Positions 15,115 to 23,702 of a DNA stretch of 64,000 nt are shown here, piece after piece. Position 1 is the first letter of the stretch, and every line of letters begins with the position of its first letter. Source of the stretch: Leptospira ainazelensis (GTDB lineage Bacteria; Spirochaetota; Leptospiria; Leptospirales; Leptospiraceae); NCBI RefSeq assembly GCF_016918785.1, contig NZ_JAFFPT010000045.1:186001-250000 (forward strand), written 5' to 3'. Below the pieces are notes generated by a model. It had not been told where the DNA came from. It saw only the letters and a list, made by a program, of their open reading frames with translations, and made no database searches. Made by a program: the position numbers and the translations under genes.

Positions 15115-16485
15115 CTATAATTCCAATTCTATAATATCGAATAAGTTCGGTACGGTGCATTTCCAATTGAAAAGATCCGTAAGTTTAACGCGTAGAGAGT
15201 CCGAAGCTCCCTTTTCACCGTGAACGATAAACGTTTCGGCGGGTTTGTTTTCCAACGCGCTCAACCAATCTATGATTTCTTTTTGATCCGCGTGAGAAGA
15301 CAAACCCTCTATCAATTGGACCTGGGCCTTTACTTCGTAAAATTTTCCATAGATTTTTACTTCGTGGTTCCCTTCTTGCAATTGTCTTCCTCTTGTCCCG
15401 GCGGCTTGAAAGCCGCACAAAAGAATCGTCGAATTCGGATCTTCCAAATAATTTTGAAGATAAGTAAGAACTCTACCTCCGGTCGCCATTCCGCTTCCGG
15501 CGATTACGATCTTAGGGGAACGATTCTCCGCAAATTCCAAAGTTTCCTTCATCGATTCCGTCTTTTGAAAACAATCCCAAACTTGTGCACATTCGATCGG
15601 AGAAAGTCGATGCCATTTGGTGTGAGTCTGAAAAACTTCAAAAACGTTTCTTCCCATAGGACTGTCCATGATCATCGGAACGTCGGGAATTTTAGATTCC
15701 GATTTTAATTTCCAGAGAAGATACATGAGGCTCTGCGCTCTTTCCACCGCAAAACTCGGTAGAATCACGGTTCCTTTTCTATCGAGAGTTTCGTTTAATA
15801 TTTTTGTTAATTGCTCTTCCGGATGTTTAGGATGAATTCTATTTCCGTAAGTACTTTCGATAAAAAGATAATCCGCCTTTTTCGGTTTCTCCGGCGGGAA
15901 AAGAAGAGCGTCTTCGGGCCTTCCTACGTCGCCGGAAAAGACAAAAAGTTTTCCGAAAATTTCCATTTCGATGAATGTCGCGCCGAGGATATGTCCGTTG
16001 TATTGAAATCTTGCGCGAACACCTTCTCCCAAATCCTTCCAGTGATCCAATTCGCAAGAATAAAGATATGTAAGAGAAGCGGTCGCTTCTTTTAGATCGT
16101 AAAGAGGAACAGCCGGTTTATGTTTGGAGTAACCGCCTCGATTGGCGCGGTCGGCTTCTTCCTCCTGAATTTTGCCCGAATCTTTCAAAATGATTTCCGC
16201 GATTTCAAGAGTGGGAGGAGTTCCGAGAATTTTACCGCGAAAACCTTGTTTGACGAGTCGAGGAATGTATCCCGTATGATCGAGATGACCGTGTGTAAGC
16301 AATACCCAATCGATTTCGGAAGCGTTTACCGGAAGTGTGCTCCAGTTCAGAAGTCTGAGTTCTTTGAGGCCTTGGAAAAGCCCGCAGTCCACGAGAATTT
16401 TTGTTTTACCAGTATCGATTAAATATTTGGAACCGGTTACGGTTCCGGACGCGCCTAAGAAGTGAATTTGAACGGGTGAACTCAT
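15115..16485 (-). CDS. MBL-fold beta-CASP ribonuclease-like protein
   Basis: This is a metallo-beta-lactamase nuclease of the beta-CASP/CPSF type, related to RNA-processing and degrading enzymes. Motifs in order: FLGASGTVTGSKYLIDTG, THGHLDHTGYIPRL (about 64-77, motif 2), FSGDVGRP (about 176), ESTYGNRIH, ILPSFAVERAQ (beta-CASP region), AGSGMATGGRV and LSSHADQKEI, plus FIVHGEKGAS at the end. All zinc ligands appear present. At 456 residues it is the stand-alone exo/endonuclease form without a KH domain. Being first in the operon with an NMP/thymidine phosphorylase and a PRPP synthetase suggests that it supplies nucleotides from RNA. Confidence 0.9.
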   Translation of the reverse strand: MSSPVQIHFLGASGTVTGSKYLIDTGKTKILVDCGLFQGLKELRLLNWSTLPVNASEIDWVLLTHGHLDHTGYIPRLVKQGFRGKILGTPPTLEIAEIILKDSGKIQEEEADRANRGGYSKHKPAVPLYDLKEATASLTYLYSCELDHWKDLGEGVRARFQYNGHILGATFIEMEIFGKLFVFSGDVGRPEDALLFPPEKPKKADYLFIESTYGNRIHPKHPEEQLTKILNETLDRKGTVILPSFAVERAQSLMYLLWKLKSESKIPDVPMIMDSPMGRNVFEVFQTHTKWHRLSPIECAQVWDCFQKTESMKETLEFAENRSPKIVIAGSGMATGGRVLTYLQNYLEDPNSTILLCGFQAAGTRGRQLQEGNHEVKIYGKFYEVKAQVQLIEGLSSHADQKEIIDWLSALENKPAETFIVHGEKGASDSLRVKLTDLFNWKCTVPNLFDIIELEL

Positions 16486-16552
16486 TTCTTAAGGGACGGT
16501 TCTGAAAAGAAAAAAAACAATCAGAATATTCTTAAACCAATCTTGATATAAA

Positions 16553-18298
16553 TCATCGAGCCGCTAAGAATTTTCCAAGACCGGTTTTTTTGCCCACTTC
16601 ATCCAAGACGTTCCCGTTTTGAACGCAGAGATTTCCGTTTACGAAAACCGCATCAACGGCTTTATCGTTTCTTCGGACCAGACGAACGATTCCCCCGAGC
16701 TCTTTGAGAGGAGCCTCGTGAATTTCTTCGACTGAATTGTCCAGGCCTTCCGGATTTAAAATTACGATATCGGCTCGAGAACCTTTTTCCAGACGGCCCG
16801 CGTCGATTCCAAACCAATCAGCGATTTCACCGGTCAGTCTCCAGATCGCTTTTTCCAAAGTTAAGAACGGTTTGCCTTCTTTGATTCCATCGTTGACGAG
16901 CCGTAACATACGAAGAGGAAAGTTGTAATGAGCCATTCCGCGAAGATGTGCGCCTGCGTCCGAAAAACCGATCAGGACGTCGGGATGACTGATGATAAAT
17001 TTCAAAGGTCCGGGTCTATCGTTTGCGATAACGGTGTACCATCGAATATCGTTTCCGTATTCCGCACAAAGATTGAGAAACGTATCAACGACGTGTTCTT
17101 TTCTTTCTTTGGAGATTTGATAAAACGTTTTACCGATCAAAGAAGAATCCGGACATTCCACAACGGTCGCTTGATTGAAGTCCCGGTGAAAAACTCTAGG
17201 AAGAAAAAAATTGGTCCATTGTTTTCGAAACCACTTACGATATCCTTTATCGAGAAGGAGTTTTTTTCTTTCCACGAGATCTGCGAGGTGGATCGCCGCG
17301 GTGCCGGCTCCGAATTCTTCAAAAACGACTACGTCTACGCCGTCCGCATAAAGATCGAAAATTTCCGGAAGCGCTTGGAAGCGGAAGTCCGCACCTAAGA
17401 AACGATTGATCAAACGGGCGAGTCCCGCTACAAGTCGATAGAGAGTACGATTGGATCTCGGATCCATTAAGGAGATGATCGTAGTTTTTAATTTTTTACG
17501 AAAGACTCCGATACTTTCCCAGAAAAATAAGAGGACGTTGATTTTCGTGGAAACGTTAGGCACTCCTTGAAAGATTTTACCATTCTCCCTAAGAATCCGA
17601 TTAAAACTTCTAAACTCGGACCAGGACGCAAACGTAGAAGGAAGGGGTCTGCTTCGAAAGCGGGTTCCGTCCATCTTATCCCAGCGAAGAGTGTTGATCG
17701 AAAGACCGAGATAACCCGCGTCGATTCCTTCTTGAAGAAGAGATTTCATACGAGTCATTTCTTCCTGTGTGGGTTTTACATTTTTACTCAAAGATCTTTC
17801 CAGGCCCATCACATACGCGCGAATGGAAGAATGCCCGACAAAAGAAGTCACGTTGGGTCCGAGGGGCAGTTGGTTTAAGTGATCCGTATATTCTTTGAGA
17901 GTGTTCCAGGTTTTTTTCTTTTGTAAAAGAGGAAGAACTTGTTCTCTCGGAATCGCTTCCACTCTCGAGAACATATCCGCCAAATCCTCCGGAGATCCCA
18001 AAGCCAGACTCAGAGAACAACTTCCGAGCGTTACGGTCGTAACTCCGTGACGAAGGGATTCGGAAAGGGAAGGAGCCGCTTCGATTTCGGCGTCATAGTG
18101 AGTGTGAAAATCGATAAAACCCGGAGTTACCCAGCGTCCTTGAGCGTCCCAAACGTTTTCGGCGGAATTTTCATCCAAGGGAGAAGGGCTGATTTCCAAC
18201 AATTTTCCTTTGGCAATTCCGAGATGACGAACCGCCGGAGGGGTTCCTGTTCCGTCGAAAAATAGTCCGTTTTTTATAATCCAGTCGTAGGCTTTCAT
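16553..18298 (-). CDS. N-acyl-D-amino-acid deacylase family amidohydrolase
   Basis: A cytosolic metal-dependent hydrolase of the D-aminoacylase group. The N-terminus shows the small beta-sandwich start (WIIKNGLFFDGTGTPP), then the first metal motif GFIDFHTHYDAE (about 65-76), a serine/glycine-rich TTVTLGSCSLSLA, and a C-terminal return to the beta-sandwich (GSRADIVILNPE). GFSDAGAHLRGMAHY near residue 435 holds a conserved Asp and His. I chose ATG 18298 because the longer frame (TTG 18319) would place the Shine-Dalgarno GAGGAG inside the gene. The natural substrate is unknown; annotation of this family by name is often unreliable. It lies 67 bp upstream of the nuclease operon and may be part of it. 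Confidence 0.85.
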   Translation of the reverse strand: MKAYDWIIKNGLFFDGTGTPPAVRHLGIAKGKLLEISPSPLDENSAENVWDAQGRWVTPGFIDFHTHYDAEIEAAPSLSESLRHGVTTVTLGSCSLSLALGSPEDLADMFSRVEAIPREQVLPLLQKKKTWNTLKEYTDHLNQLPLGPNVTSFVGHSSIRAYVMGLERSLSKNVKPTQEEMTRMKSLLQEGIDAGYLGLSINTLRWDKMDGTRFRSRPLPSTFASWSEFRSFNRILRENGKIFQGVPNVSTKINVLLFFWESIGVFRKKLKTTIISLMDPRSNRTLYRLVAGLARLINRFLGADFRFQALPEIFDLYADGVDVVVFEEFGAGTAAIHLADLVERKKLLLDKGYRKWFRKQWTNFFLPRVFHRDFNQATVVECPDSSLIGKTFYQISKERKEHVVDTFLNLCAEYGNDIRWYTVIANDRPGPLKFIISHPDVLIGFSDAGAHLRGMAHYNFPLRMLRLVNDGIKEGKPFLTLEKAIWRLTGEIADWFGIDAGRLEKGSRADIVILNPEGLDNSVEEIHEAPLKELGGIVRLVRRNDKAVDAVFVNGNLCVQNGNVLDEVGKKTGLGKFLAAR

Positions 18299-18706
18299 TC
18301 TTGAAAAATCTCTCCTCAATTGCGTACGTTAGGTGCGCTTTTCTTTGTGGATCGGACGCGTTCTCGGATTTTAGTCAAACATTTTAATTTTGTGAAATTC
18401 TATAGTTAAGTATAATGATTAATAATATATCAATCGTTATGGATAGAATTGCTCAGAATCCAGATTTCTGCCATTCTAATGTATTTCTCAGATAATGCGA
18501 AATTATAAAACGACCCAAATGTTAAAAATTGGATGAACTAATGTTCATTATATAAAAGTTATATTTTTTCTACGAATGCTCTTGACAGACTTTTGCCAGG
18601 GTTTAATTTCTTACTTCGGTGTAACAAACACTATAAGCGAAGAAGACCAAAGCGAAATCTACAAAAAGAGAAAATACAAATAGTGAAGAGAATTGAGGTA
18701 ATTGAA
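18299..18706. other. Divergent intergenic region upstream of the lipase
   Basis: About 400 bases separate the amidohydrolase from the lipase. The centre (18380-18570) is strongly AT-rich with runs such as TTAATAATATATCAATCG. The right part holds a good sigma-70-like promoter for the lipase. I see no small gene; a frame running from 18593 into the lipase is an N-terminal extension without a signal peptide pattern. Confidence 0.5.
18582..18609 (+). promoter_or_regulatory. Candidate sigma-70 promoter for the lipase
   Basis: A perfect -35 box TTGACA (18582-18587) is followed after 16 bases by TAATTT (18604-18609). A transcript would start near 18616 and leave a leader of about 90 nt before the ATG at 18707. 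Confidence 0.5.
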
Positions 18707-19630
18707 ATGCGCAAATTAAGCTTATTGATCCTTATGAGTTTCCTTTTAACAGGTTCTTTAATGGCATCCGGCGGTGGGTCTTCTTCGAAACCATTATCCG
18801 GTTCGTATCCGATCGTTCTTTCCCACGGATTATTCGGTTGGGGAGCGGATTCCAGCGGAGTTATCAACATCGTAAATTATTGGGGTGGAATGGACACTTA
18901 TTTGAGAAATCAAGGTGCGACCGTTTATGCTCCTACCAAAACTGCGGCTCAGTCCAATGAGACAAGAGGCGCGGAGCTAAGAGACAAGATCAACGTTTAT
19001 ATGGCCGCAAACGGCTTTAGCAAAGTTCACATTCTTGGTCACTCGCAAGGTGGTCTGGATAGCCGTTATATGGTTTCCAATTTAGGAATGTCCGGAAAAG
19101 TTTCCACTCTGACTTCGCTAAACTCTCCGCACAGAGGAAGTCCGATCGCAGATATCGTGAGCGCCGTGATTCCAAGCTGGGCAAAACCTTTTGTTTCTGC
19201 GGTTCTTGGTGTTGTCGTTCAGTTGGTGTATGGCGGTGGACAACAGGACGCAATCAAAGCGTTGAATTCTTTGACTACCAGCGGAATGGCGGCTTTCAAC
19301 GGTTATACTCCCGACAAATCAGGCGTTAAATACTATTCTTACGGCTCAACCATCAGCGTTCCGGATCTAATTCAGCATCCTTTGATGGGGATTCTTTATC
19401 CGGCTTGTTGGGCGGGCGGGGTTTTTAACGGACAAGGCGGTTCTAACGACGGTCTCGTTCCAGCGACTTCTCAAAAATGGGGAACTTGGAAAGGTGGACC
19501 TTCTTACGGAATTTTCACCACAGGTGTGGATCACCTCCAGGCTTCCAATACTCTCCTTTCCGGTCAGACTTGGTATGACGTAGAAGGGTATTTCCTCGCA
19601 ATGGCTTCTAACGCTAAAGCGAATCAATAG
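18707..19630 (+). CDS. Secreted triacylglycerol lipase-like hydrolase
   Basis: An alpha/beta hydrolase of the Pseudomonas/Burkholderia lipase type (family I.1/I.2). From ATG 18707 the protein has 307 residues and a clean signal peptide (MRKLSLLILMSFLLTGSLMA). The mature part starts near SYPIVLSHGLFGWG, whose HG forms the oxyanion hole. The nucleophile is in LGHSQGGLDSRY (about residue 110), the acid in GGSNDGLVPA (about 240) and the histidine in GVDHLQ (about 270). The Asp-Gly and Asp-His pairing is as in the secreted lipases. GAGGT lies 8 bases before the start. A strong terminator follows. No lipase foldase gene is next to it, although family I.1/I.2 lipases usually need one. Confidence 0.88.
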   Translation: MRKLSLLILMSFLLTGSLMASGGGSSSKPLSGSYPIVLSHGLFGWGADSSGVINIVNYWGGMDTYLRNQGATVYAPTKTAAQSNETRGAELRDKINVYMAANGFSKVHILGHSQGGLDSRYMVSNLGMSGKVSTLTSLNSPHRGSPIADIVSAVIPSWAKPFVSAVLGVVVQLVYGGGQQDAIKALNSLTTSGMAAFNGYTPDKSGVKYYSYGSTISVPDLIQHPLMGILYPACWAGGVFNGQGGSNDGLVPATSQKWGTWKGGPSYGIFTTGVDHLQASNTLLSGQTWYDVEGYFLAMASNAKANQ

Positions 19631-19660
19631 TTTCCTAAAATTCCAGTAACGTACAAGATA

Positions 19661-19697
19661 GGATTCCGCGTTCAAACGCGGAGTCCTTTTTTTTTTA
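19661..19697 (+). terminator. Intrinsic terminator of the lipase
   Basis: GGATTCCGCG pairs with CGCGGAGTCC (10 bp with one G-U) around a TTCAAA loop, followed by about ten T residues. It sits 30 bp after the lipase stop. Confidence 0.85.
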
Positions 19698-19774
19698 CTT
19701 TTTCTCCGTTTTTATCGACTAACTACCAATAGTTGTAGAACAAAAATCAGAGATCCGATTTTATACCATTCCCT

Positions 19775-20830
19775 ATGAAACCTTCGTTTGCAATTTTAGG
19801 TTCCGGAAGTATAGGAACCTATCTCGGATGTAAATTGTTAGCCGCAGGCAATTCAGTGACTCTCTACGGTAGGGAAAGAATTCAGAATGAATTGAAAACT
19901 TTCGGAGCCAAAATCACGGATTTTAACGGCGGTGAAATTATTCTTTCTGCGGATTCGATTTCCTATACGACCTCTCTTCAGGGAGTTTCCGACGCGGATG
20001 TTTTTTTTGTTACCGTAAAATCGAAGGACACAAAAGATCTCGCCCAAGAGCTGGGAGGAATTCTTGAAAAAAGACAGAAGAAACACTCGGTTTCCAGCGC
20101 ACTTCCGCTCGTTATCAGTTTTCAAAACGGGGTTAGAAACGCCGAGGTTCTGAGAGAAAGTTTAAAAAATCTTCCCGTGGAAGTTTTAGCGGGAATGGTT
20201 CCTTTTAACGTAGTTTCCAAAGGAAACGGTCACTTTCACCAAGGAACCAGCGGGAATCTAGTTGTGGAATATTCCCGATCCGGACGTTCCATCGTTTCAA
20301 TTTTAAACCGGGCCGGTCTTTCAGCAAATACTCATAAGAATATCGGAGGGGTTCTCTGGGGAAAACTGATCTTTAACTTGAATAATTCCTTAAACGCACT
20401 TTCGGGACTGACTCTAAAAACCGAAATTTCAAAACCGGGTTACCGAAGAATTCTTTCCAAACTTATGAAAGAATCTCTGGAAATTCTAAGACTCGCGGAA
20501 ATTCGTCCGGTTCGTTCCGGGAAAATGATTCCATCTTTGGCGCCTTATATTCTGAATCTTCCCGATTTTCTTTTTTTTAGAATCGCCTCCGGAATGGTGA
20601 AAATCGATCCGCAGGCGCGTTCTTCCATGTGGGAGGACCTGGTCCATAAAAGGCCGACTGAGATCGATTCCCTAAACGGAGAAGTGATTAAACTCGCCGA
20701 TGTGATGGGGCATCCCGCGCCCCTCAATCGCGAAATCGTTCGTTTGATCAAAGAGGCCGAAACCAATCCTAACCTCTTGAATTTAAGCGCGGAAGAATTG
20801 GCTAAAAAGATGAAAATTAAGTTGGATTAG
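19775..20830 (+). CDS. Ketopantoate reductase (PanE/ApbA) family protein
   Basis: The N-terminal Rossmann motif [21 protein letters not shown] (about 7-27) and the downstream TVKSKDT and SFQNGVRN motifs are those of 2-dehydropantoate 2-reductases, NADPH enzymes of pantothenate synthesis. The C-terminal helical domain contains the family lysine region ([20 protein letters not shown], about 190-210) and [19 protein letters not shown], where the Glu-x-Asp-x-x-x-Gly region contacts substrate. At 351 residues it is longer than typical PanE (about 300), so a different 2-oxo-acid substrate is possible. It stands alone; its stop shares bases with the convergent DUF2062 gene. Confidence 0.82.
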   Translation: MKPSFAILGSGSIGTYLGCKLLAAGNSVTLYGRERIQNELKTFGAKITDFNGGEIILSADSISYTTSLQGVSDADVFFVTVKSKDTKDLAQELGGILEKRQKKHSVSSALPLVISFQNGVRNAEVLRESLKNLPVEVLAGMVPFNVVSKGNGHFHQGTSGNLVVEYSRSGRSIVSILNRAGLSANTHKNIGGVLWGKLIFNLNNSLNALSGLTLKTEISKPGYRRILSKLMKESLEILRLAEIRPVRSGKMIPSLAPYILNLPDFLFFRIASGMVKIDPQARSSMWEDLVHKRPTEIDSLNGEVIKLADVMGHPAPLNREIVRLIKEAETNPNLLNLSAEELAKKMKIKLD

Positions 20831-21441
20831 TTTTTTAGAATATTCCAAATTGATTTTGTTTTGTCGGTTTCTTTTCGGACGTATTTTTCTTCCCATTCTT
20901 CCAAACTCAGTCCTTCCTTTGCCGCCTGTTTTTCCCTAAATCCGTTTAACAAGGATTTGGTTATCGGATAACCCGCGATCGAGGCGGGAATCCCGATTAA
21001 AAACCCTCCCAAAAACATCGGAGCTCCCATGTCGTTTATCAAAAACGAACTCCAATATTTTAGTCCTTCGTATAATTCCAGAGAGCTGGAATGGTTGATA
21101 ACTTCCAAAATACGATCAAAACTGATCACAGACATACTCCATCCGAGAAGATTGTAGGCTACGGCTCCGGTAACATAAAAAATATAATAGAAAAAGGGAA
21201 GTGTCACGGGATTTGTAATCCAAATCATTGCGATTGCGATCGGCATATAAAAACGAATTCCGACAACCCGTAGAATGACCCAAGTGATCAAACCGAGATA
21301 CATTTGAATTCCGATGAGCGGAGTGAGAGACCAGAAAAGTCCTATCGAAGTTCCTAAACAAACCTCTTTGACCGGTGCGTGCGATTGTTGGAAGGGAATG
21401 ATGATTTGTTGATGGATTAGTCTATAAACTGCTTTTATCAT
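20827..21441 (-). CDS. DUF2062 membrane protein
   Basis: DUF2062 proteins are small inner-membrane proteins of unknown function. The sequence has the typical pattern: a basic N-terminus ([17 protein letters not shown]), [20 protein letters not shown] (first membrane segment, with the family's T-P-x-x-G-x-Q), [20 protein letters not shown] (second segment with the N-P-V-T motif) and a third segment near [20 protein letters not shown] start it at ATG 21441; TTG 21453 would overlap the preceding TPR gene by four bases. It is probably translated from the same mRNA as the TPR lipoprotein. Confidence 0.85.
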   Translation of the reverse strand: MIKAVYRLIHQQIIIPFQQSHAPVKEVCLGTSIGLFWSLTPLIGIQMYLGLITWVILRVVGIRFYMPIAIAMIWITNPVTLPFFYYIFYVTGAVAYNLLGWSMSVISFDRILEVINHSSSLELYEGLKYWSSFLINDMGAPMFLGGFLIGIPASIAGYPITKSLLNGFREKQAAKEGLSLEEWEEKYVRKETDKTKSIWNILKN

Positions 21442-21449
21442 GATCGAAA

Positions 21450-22241
21450 TCAAAGATTGGATTTGATTCTTTCCTTTGTATAAGTTTGTAAAGCGTTCAG
21501 ATATTCTTTATGAAGCGGGAAAATCTCGATCGCTTTTTTAATTTCTTCTTCTGCTTTGACCGGATCCTTTCTCTTTTCAAAATAAAATTTAGATAACAAA
21601 AAATGGGATTCCGACTTGAGAGCTCTTCCTCGAAAAACTTTGGTAACTCCTTTTTCCAGAGAGGAGATCGCTCCTTCCGAATTTCCTTCCATGATCAAAC
21701 ACAAGCTAAAGCCGTAATAAGCGTCTCCTTTGTCGGAAAGCGAAATCGAGTTCTGAAATTCGCTCAGACTTTGTTTTCTCAAATTCTGACGAAGATAGAG
21801 GCTTCCTAAATTTTCATGAAGAATGGCTTCGTTGTCCGGGCCTTTTTCTTTCGCGATGTCGAGCGCTTCTTGAAAGATTTTTTCGGCTTCTTTGTAGTCT
21901 TTGCTGGATTCGTAGACAAGTCCCAGACCTCTTTTGCAATCCAAAGATTTTGGATCGAGGATGAGGCATTTTTTGAAATCTTTCTCCGCAGCGTCCTGAT
22001 TTTTTTGGAGATAACGAATCCAACCGCGAATATACAAAAGCTCCGCAGTATCGCCCTTTTGTTTGAGACTTTCTTCCGCTTTTTGAAGCGCTACGACAAG
22101 ATTGTCTTTTTCCGTAAGATCTCGAATTTCCAAAATGGAAATCGAATCCTTTTTATTGCAGCTTACAAAGAAGAAGAATAACGAAATTGTAATAAACGTA
22201 AAACGAAGAAGAATTCTAAAGCTCGAAATTGTTTTTTTCAT
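21450..22241 (-). CDS. TPR-repeat lipoprotein
   Basis: The N-terminus (basic, then [15 protein letters not shown]) is a lipoprotein signal with a lipobox ending at Cys 28, so the mature protein is lipid-anchored. The remainder is a series of tetratricopeptide repeats, for example [32 protein letters not shown] and [26 protein letters not shown]; about five repeats cover residues 60-255. TPR lipoproteins act as scaffolds in envelope assembly, but the partner is unknown. It precedes DUF2062 in an apparent operon. Its start at 22241 lies just beside the second copy of repeat A. Confidence 0.85.
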   Translation of the reverse strand: MKKTISSFRILLRFTFITISLFFFFVSCNKKDSISILEIRDLTEKDNLVVALQKAEESLKQKGDTAELLYIRGWIRYLQKNQDAAEKDFKKCLILDPKSLDCKRGLGLVYESSKDYKEAEKIFQEALDIAKEKGPDNEAILHENLGSLYLRQNLRKQSLSEFQNSISLSDKGDAYYGFSLCLIMEGNSEGAISSLEKGVTKVFRGRALKSESHFLLSKFYFEKRKDPVKAEEEIKKAIEIFPLHKEYLNALQTYTKERIKSNL

Positions 22242-22657
22242 ATCTGTATTAAAACCTTTTTCTCAGGAACCGTATCCTTCACCCATAAATCAGAAAAATC
22301 CGTCGTAACAACGACAATCGCCGTGCAAGTCGCGCGCCCCGCCCTGACTTGGGTGGAGGGGTGGGTGGTGGAAAACTCCGGGCGACTTTTCTCTATCATA
22401 AAATTATTATTTTGCAAATAAAAAGTCTTCCTTCGTCGGAACTCCCACAACGATTCATATTCGGTCGTGTTGATTCCAAATAGCTTCCCCTATACAATGA
22501 GAACGGACTTTCTTCTTAATCTTTGCAAAAATAAATATCGATTTTTCTTTCGCTTACACAGAAAGATTCTAAGATCGTTCGGTAAACGCAATCCGGAAAG
22601 CGGAACAAAACGTCTTTTTTCAAAGAATCTTCGATTCATTCTTATTTTAAAACGAAA
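22242..22657. other. Intergenic region holding repeat A copy 2
   Basis: This 416-bp gap separates the second patatin (ending 22658, minus) from the TPR lipoprotein (starting 22241, minus). Repeat A occupies 22294-22449. The rest (22450-22657) has no recognisable gene; a 66-codon frame at 22467-22667 is basic, lacks a usable ribosome site and runs into the patatin gene antisense. Confidence 0.5.
22294..22449 (-). repeat. Dispersed structured repeat A, copy 2
   Basis: Reading leftward it begins GTGGGAGTTCCGAC (22449-22436), contains TTTGCAAA, TGATAGAGAAAA, CGGAGTTTTCC, CCCCTCCACCC / GGGCGGGG, and ends in GTCGTTGTTACGAC (22315-22302) followed by GGATTTTT. It lies downstream of the minus-strand patatin gene in the same orientation, as copies 1 and 3 do for their upstream genes. 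The hairpin plus T-run looks like a terminator. Confidence 0.8.
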
Positions 22658-23545
22658 TCAGAGCTGACTTTCCAAAAAACTCGCGACTAATTCGGCGGAC
22701 TTTTTCCCTTCCTCGATACATTCTTTCGCCCTGTGAAATTCCATAAGACCTATGTTTCTGAGTCTTGGTGCGATGATTAGATCCGGCGGGTCTCCGGCCA
22801 TTCTGCTCCGTGTGATTCGTATCTGCATAACGTTGACGCTCTTCGACATTACTTCGATCATTCCCGGCTTTTCATCTTTTTCTTTTTGGAGATTCTCATC
22901 CAAATCCTTTCCCCAAAAACGGGACATGAAAGACTTTCGATTGTTTTCCTTTTCGCTCTCTTCCTCCTGAGAATCCCTTCGATCCAAAAGATCTTGGTTG
23001 AGATCGATTGCGATTACGAATTCTGCGCCCATCGCCTTACAGAGAGAAACGGGAACCGGATTGACGAGACCCCCGTCCACGAGCCAGCGATTCCCCAATT
23101 TTACGGGAGAAAAAATTCCGGGAAGAGAGATGGATGCCCTTACCGCTTCCGGAACCGAACCTTCTCGCAGCCAGATCTCGGCGCCGTTGTCTATGTCGGT
23201 CGCGATCGCGCCGAATTTTTTTTCGAGATGTTCGAAGTTGAGATCCTTAAATTCTTTTTCAAAAAAATCGAAGAGTTTTTTTCCGCTGATCAAACCGCCT
23301 CCGAAAGAAATGTCCATAAATCCCAGAATGTCTTTCCATTCTAAGGTTTGAACCCATTCTTCCAGTCGATCTAGTTTACCCGCCGCATAAAAAGCTCCTA
23401 CGATCGAACCGATCGAGGTCCCGCAGATGATATCGGGTTTCCAACCGTAGGATTCTAAAACTCGAATAACGCCGATATGCGACCATCCGCGAGCCGAACC
23501 GCTTCCTAATGCCAGTCCCACGATTCTTTTTTTGTCCTTTTTCAA
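22658..23545 (-). CDS. RssA-like patatin phospholipase
   Basis: A second patatin, of the RssA/YlbK type. It has the glycine-rich oxyanion loop LALGSGSARGWSHIGV (about 11-26), the nucleophile elbow CGTSIGSIVGA (about 38-48) and the aspartate in VDGGLVNPVPVSLC (about 158-171). Length is 295 residues. A charged insert follows residue 190 (DRRDSQEEESEKENNRK), and the C-terminal helix region has IRITRSRMAGDPPDLIIAP, typical of this subfamily. There is no signal peptide. It is divergent from the SpoIIE phosphatase at 23703. The substrate is presumably a phospholipid or lysophospholipid. Confidence 0.9.
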   Translation of the reverse strand: MKKDKKRIVGLALGSGSARGWSHIGVIRVLESYGWKPDIICGTSIGSIVGAFYAAGKLDRLEEWVQTLEWKDILGFMDISFGGGLISGKKLFDFFEKEFKDLNFEHLEKKFGAIATDIDNGAEIWLREGSVPEAVRASISLPGIFSPVKLGNRWLVDGGLVNPVPVSLCKAMGAEFVIAIDLNQDLLDRRDSQEEESEKENNRKSFMSRFWGKDLDENLQKEKDEKPGMIEVMSKSVNVMQIRITRSRMAGDPPDLIIAPRLRNIGLMEFHRAKECIEEGKKSAELVASFLESQL

Positions 23546-23645
23546 TGGATTTCCCTCTTTTTTTATCTAAGATTCTTTGAAAAAATCAAAAAGATCCAGT
23601 CACATGGAAATTTTTTACCTTTAATATTCCGTCAGTTGTTATATG

Positions 23646-23665
23646 CAATTGACGACCATCAATTG
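23646..23665. promoter_or_regulatory. Inverted repeat upstream of the phosphatase gene
   Basis: CAATTGA and TCAATTG are perfect 7-bp inverted arms around CGACCA, 38 bp before the start at 23703 and between divergent genes. It could be an operator; no regulator is identified. Confidence 0.3.
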
Positions 23666-23702
23666 AATTTCAACTTTAATTCGGAACGGATCTAAATTCG
23701 AG

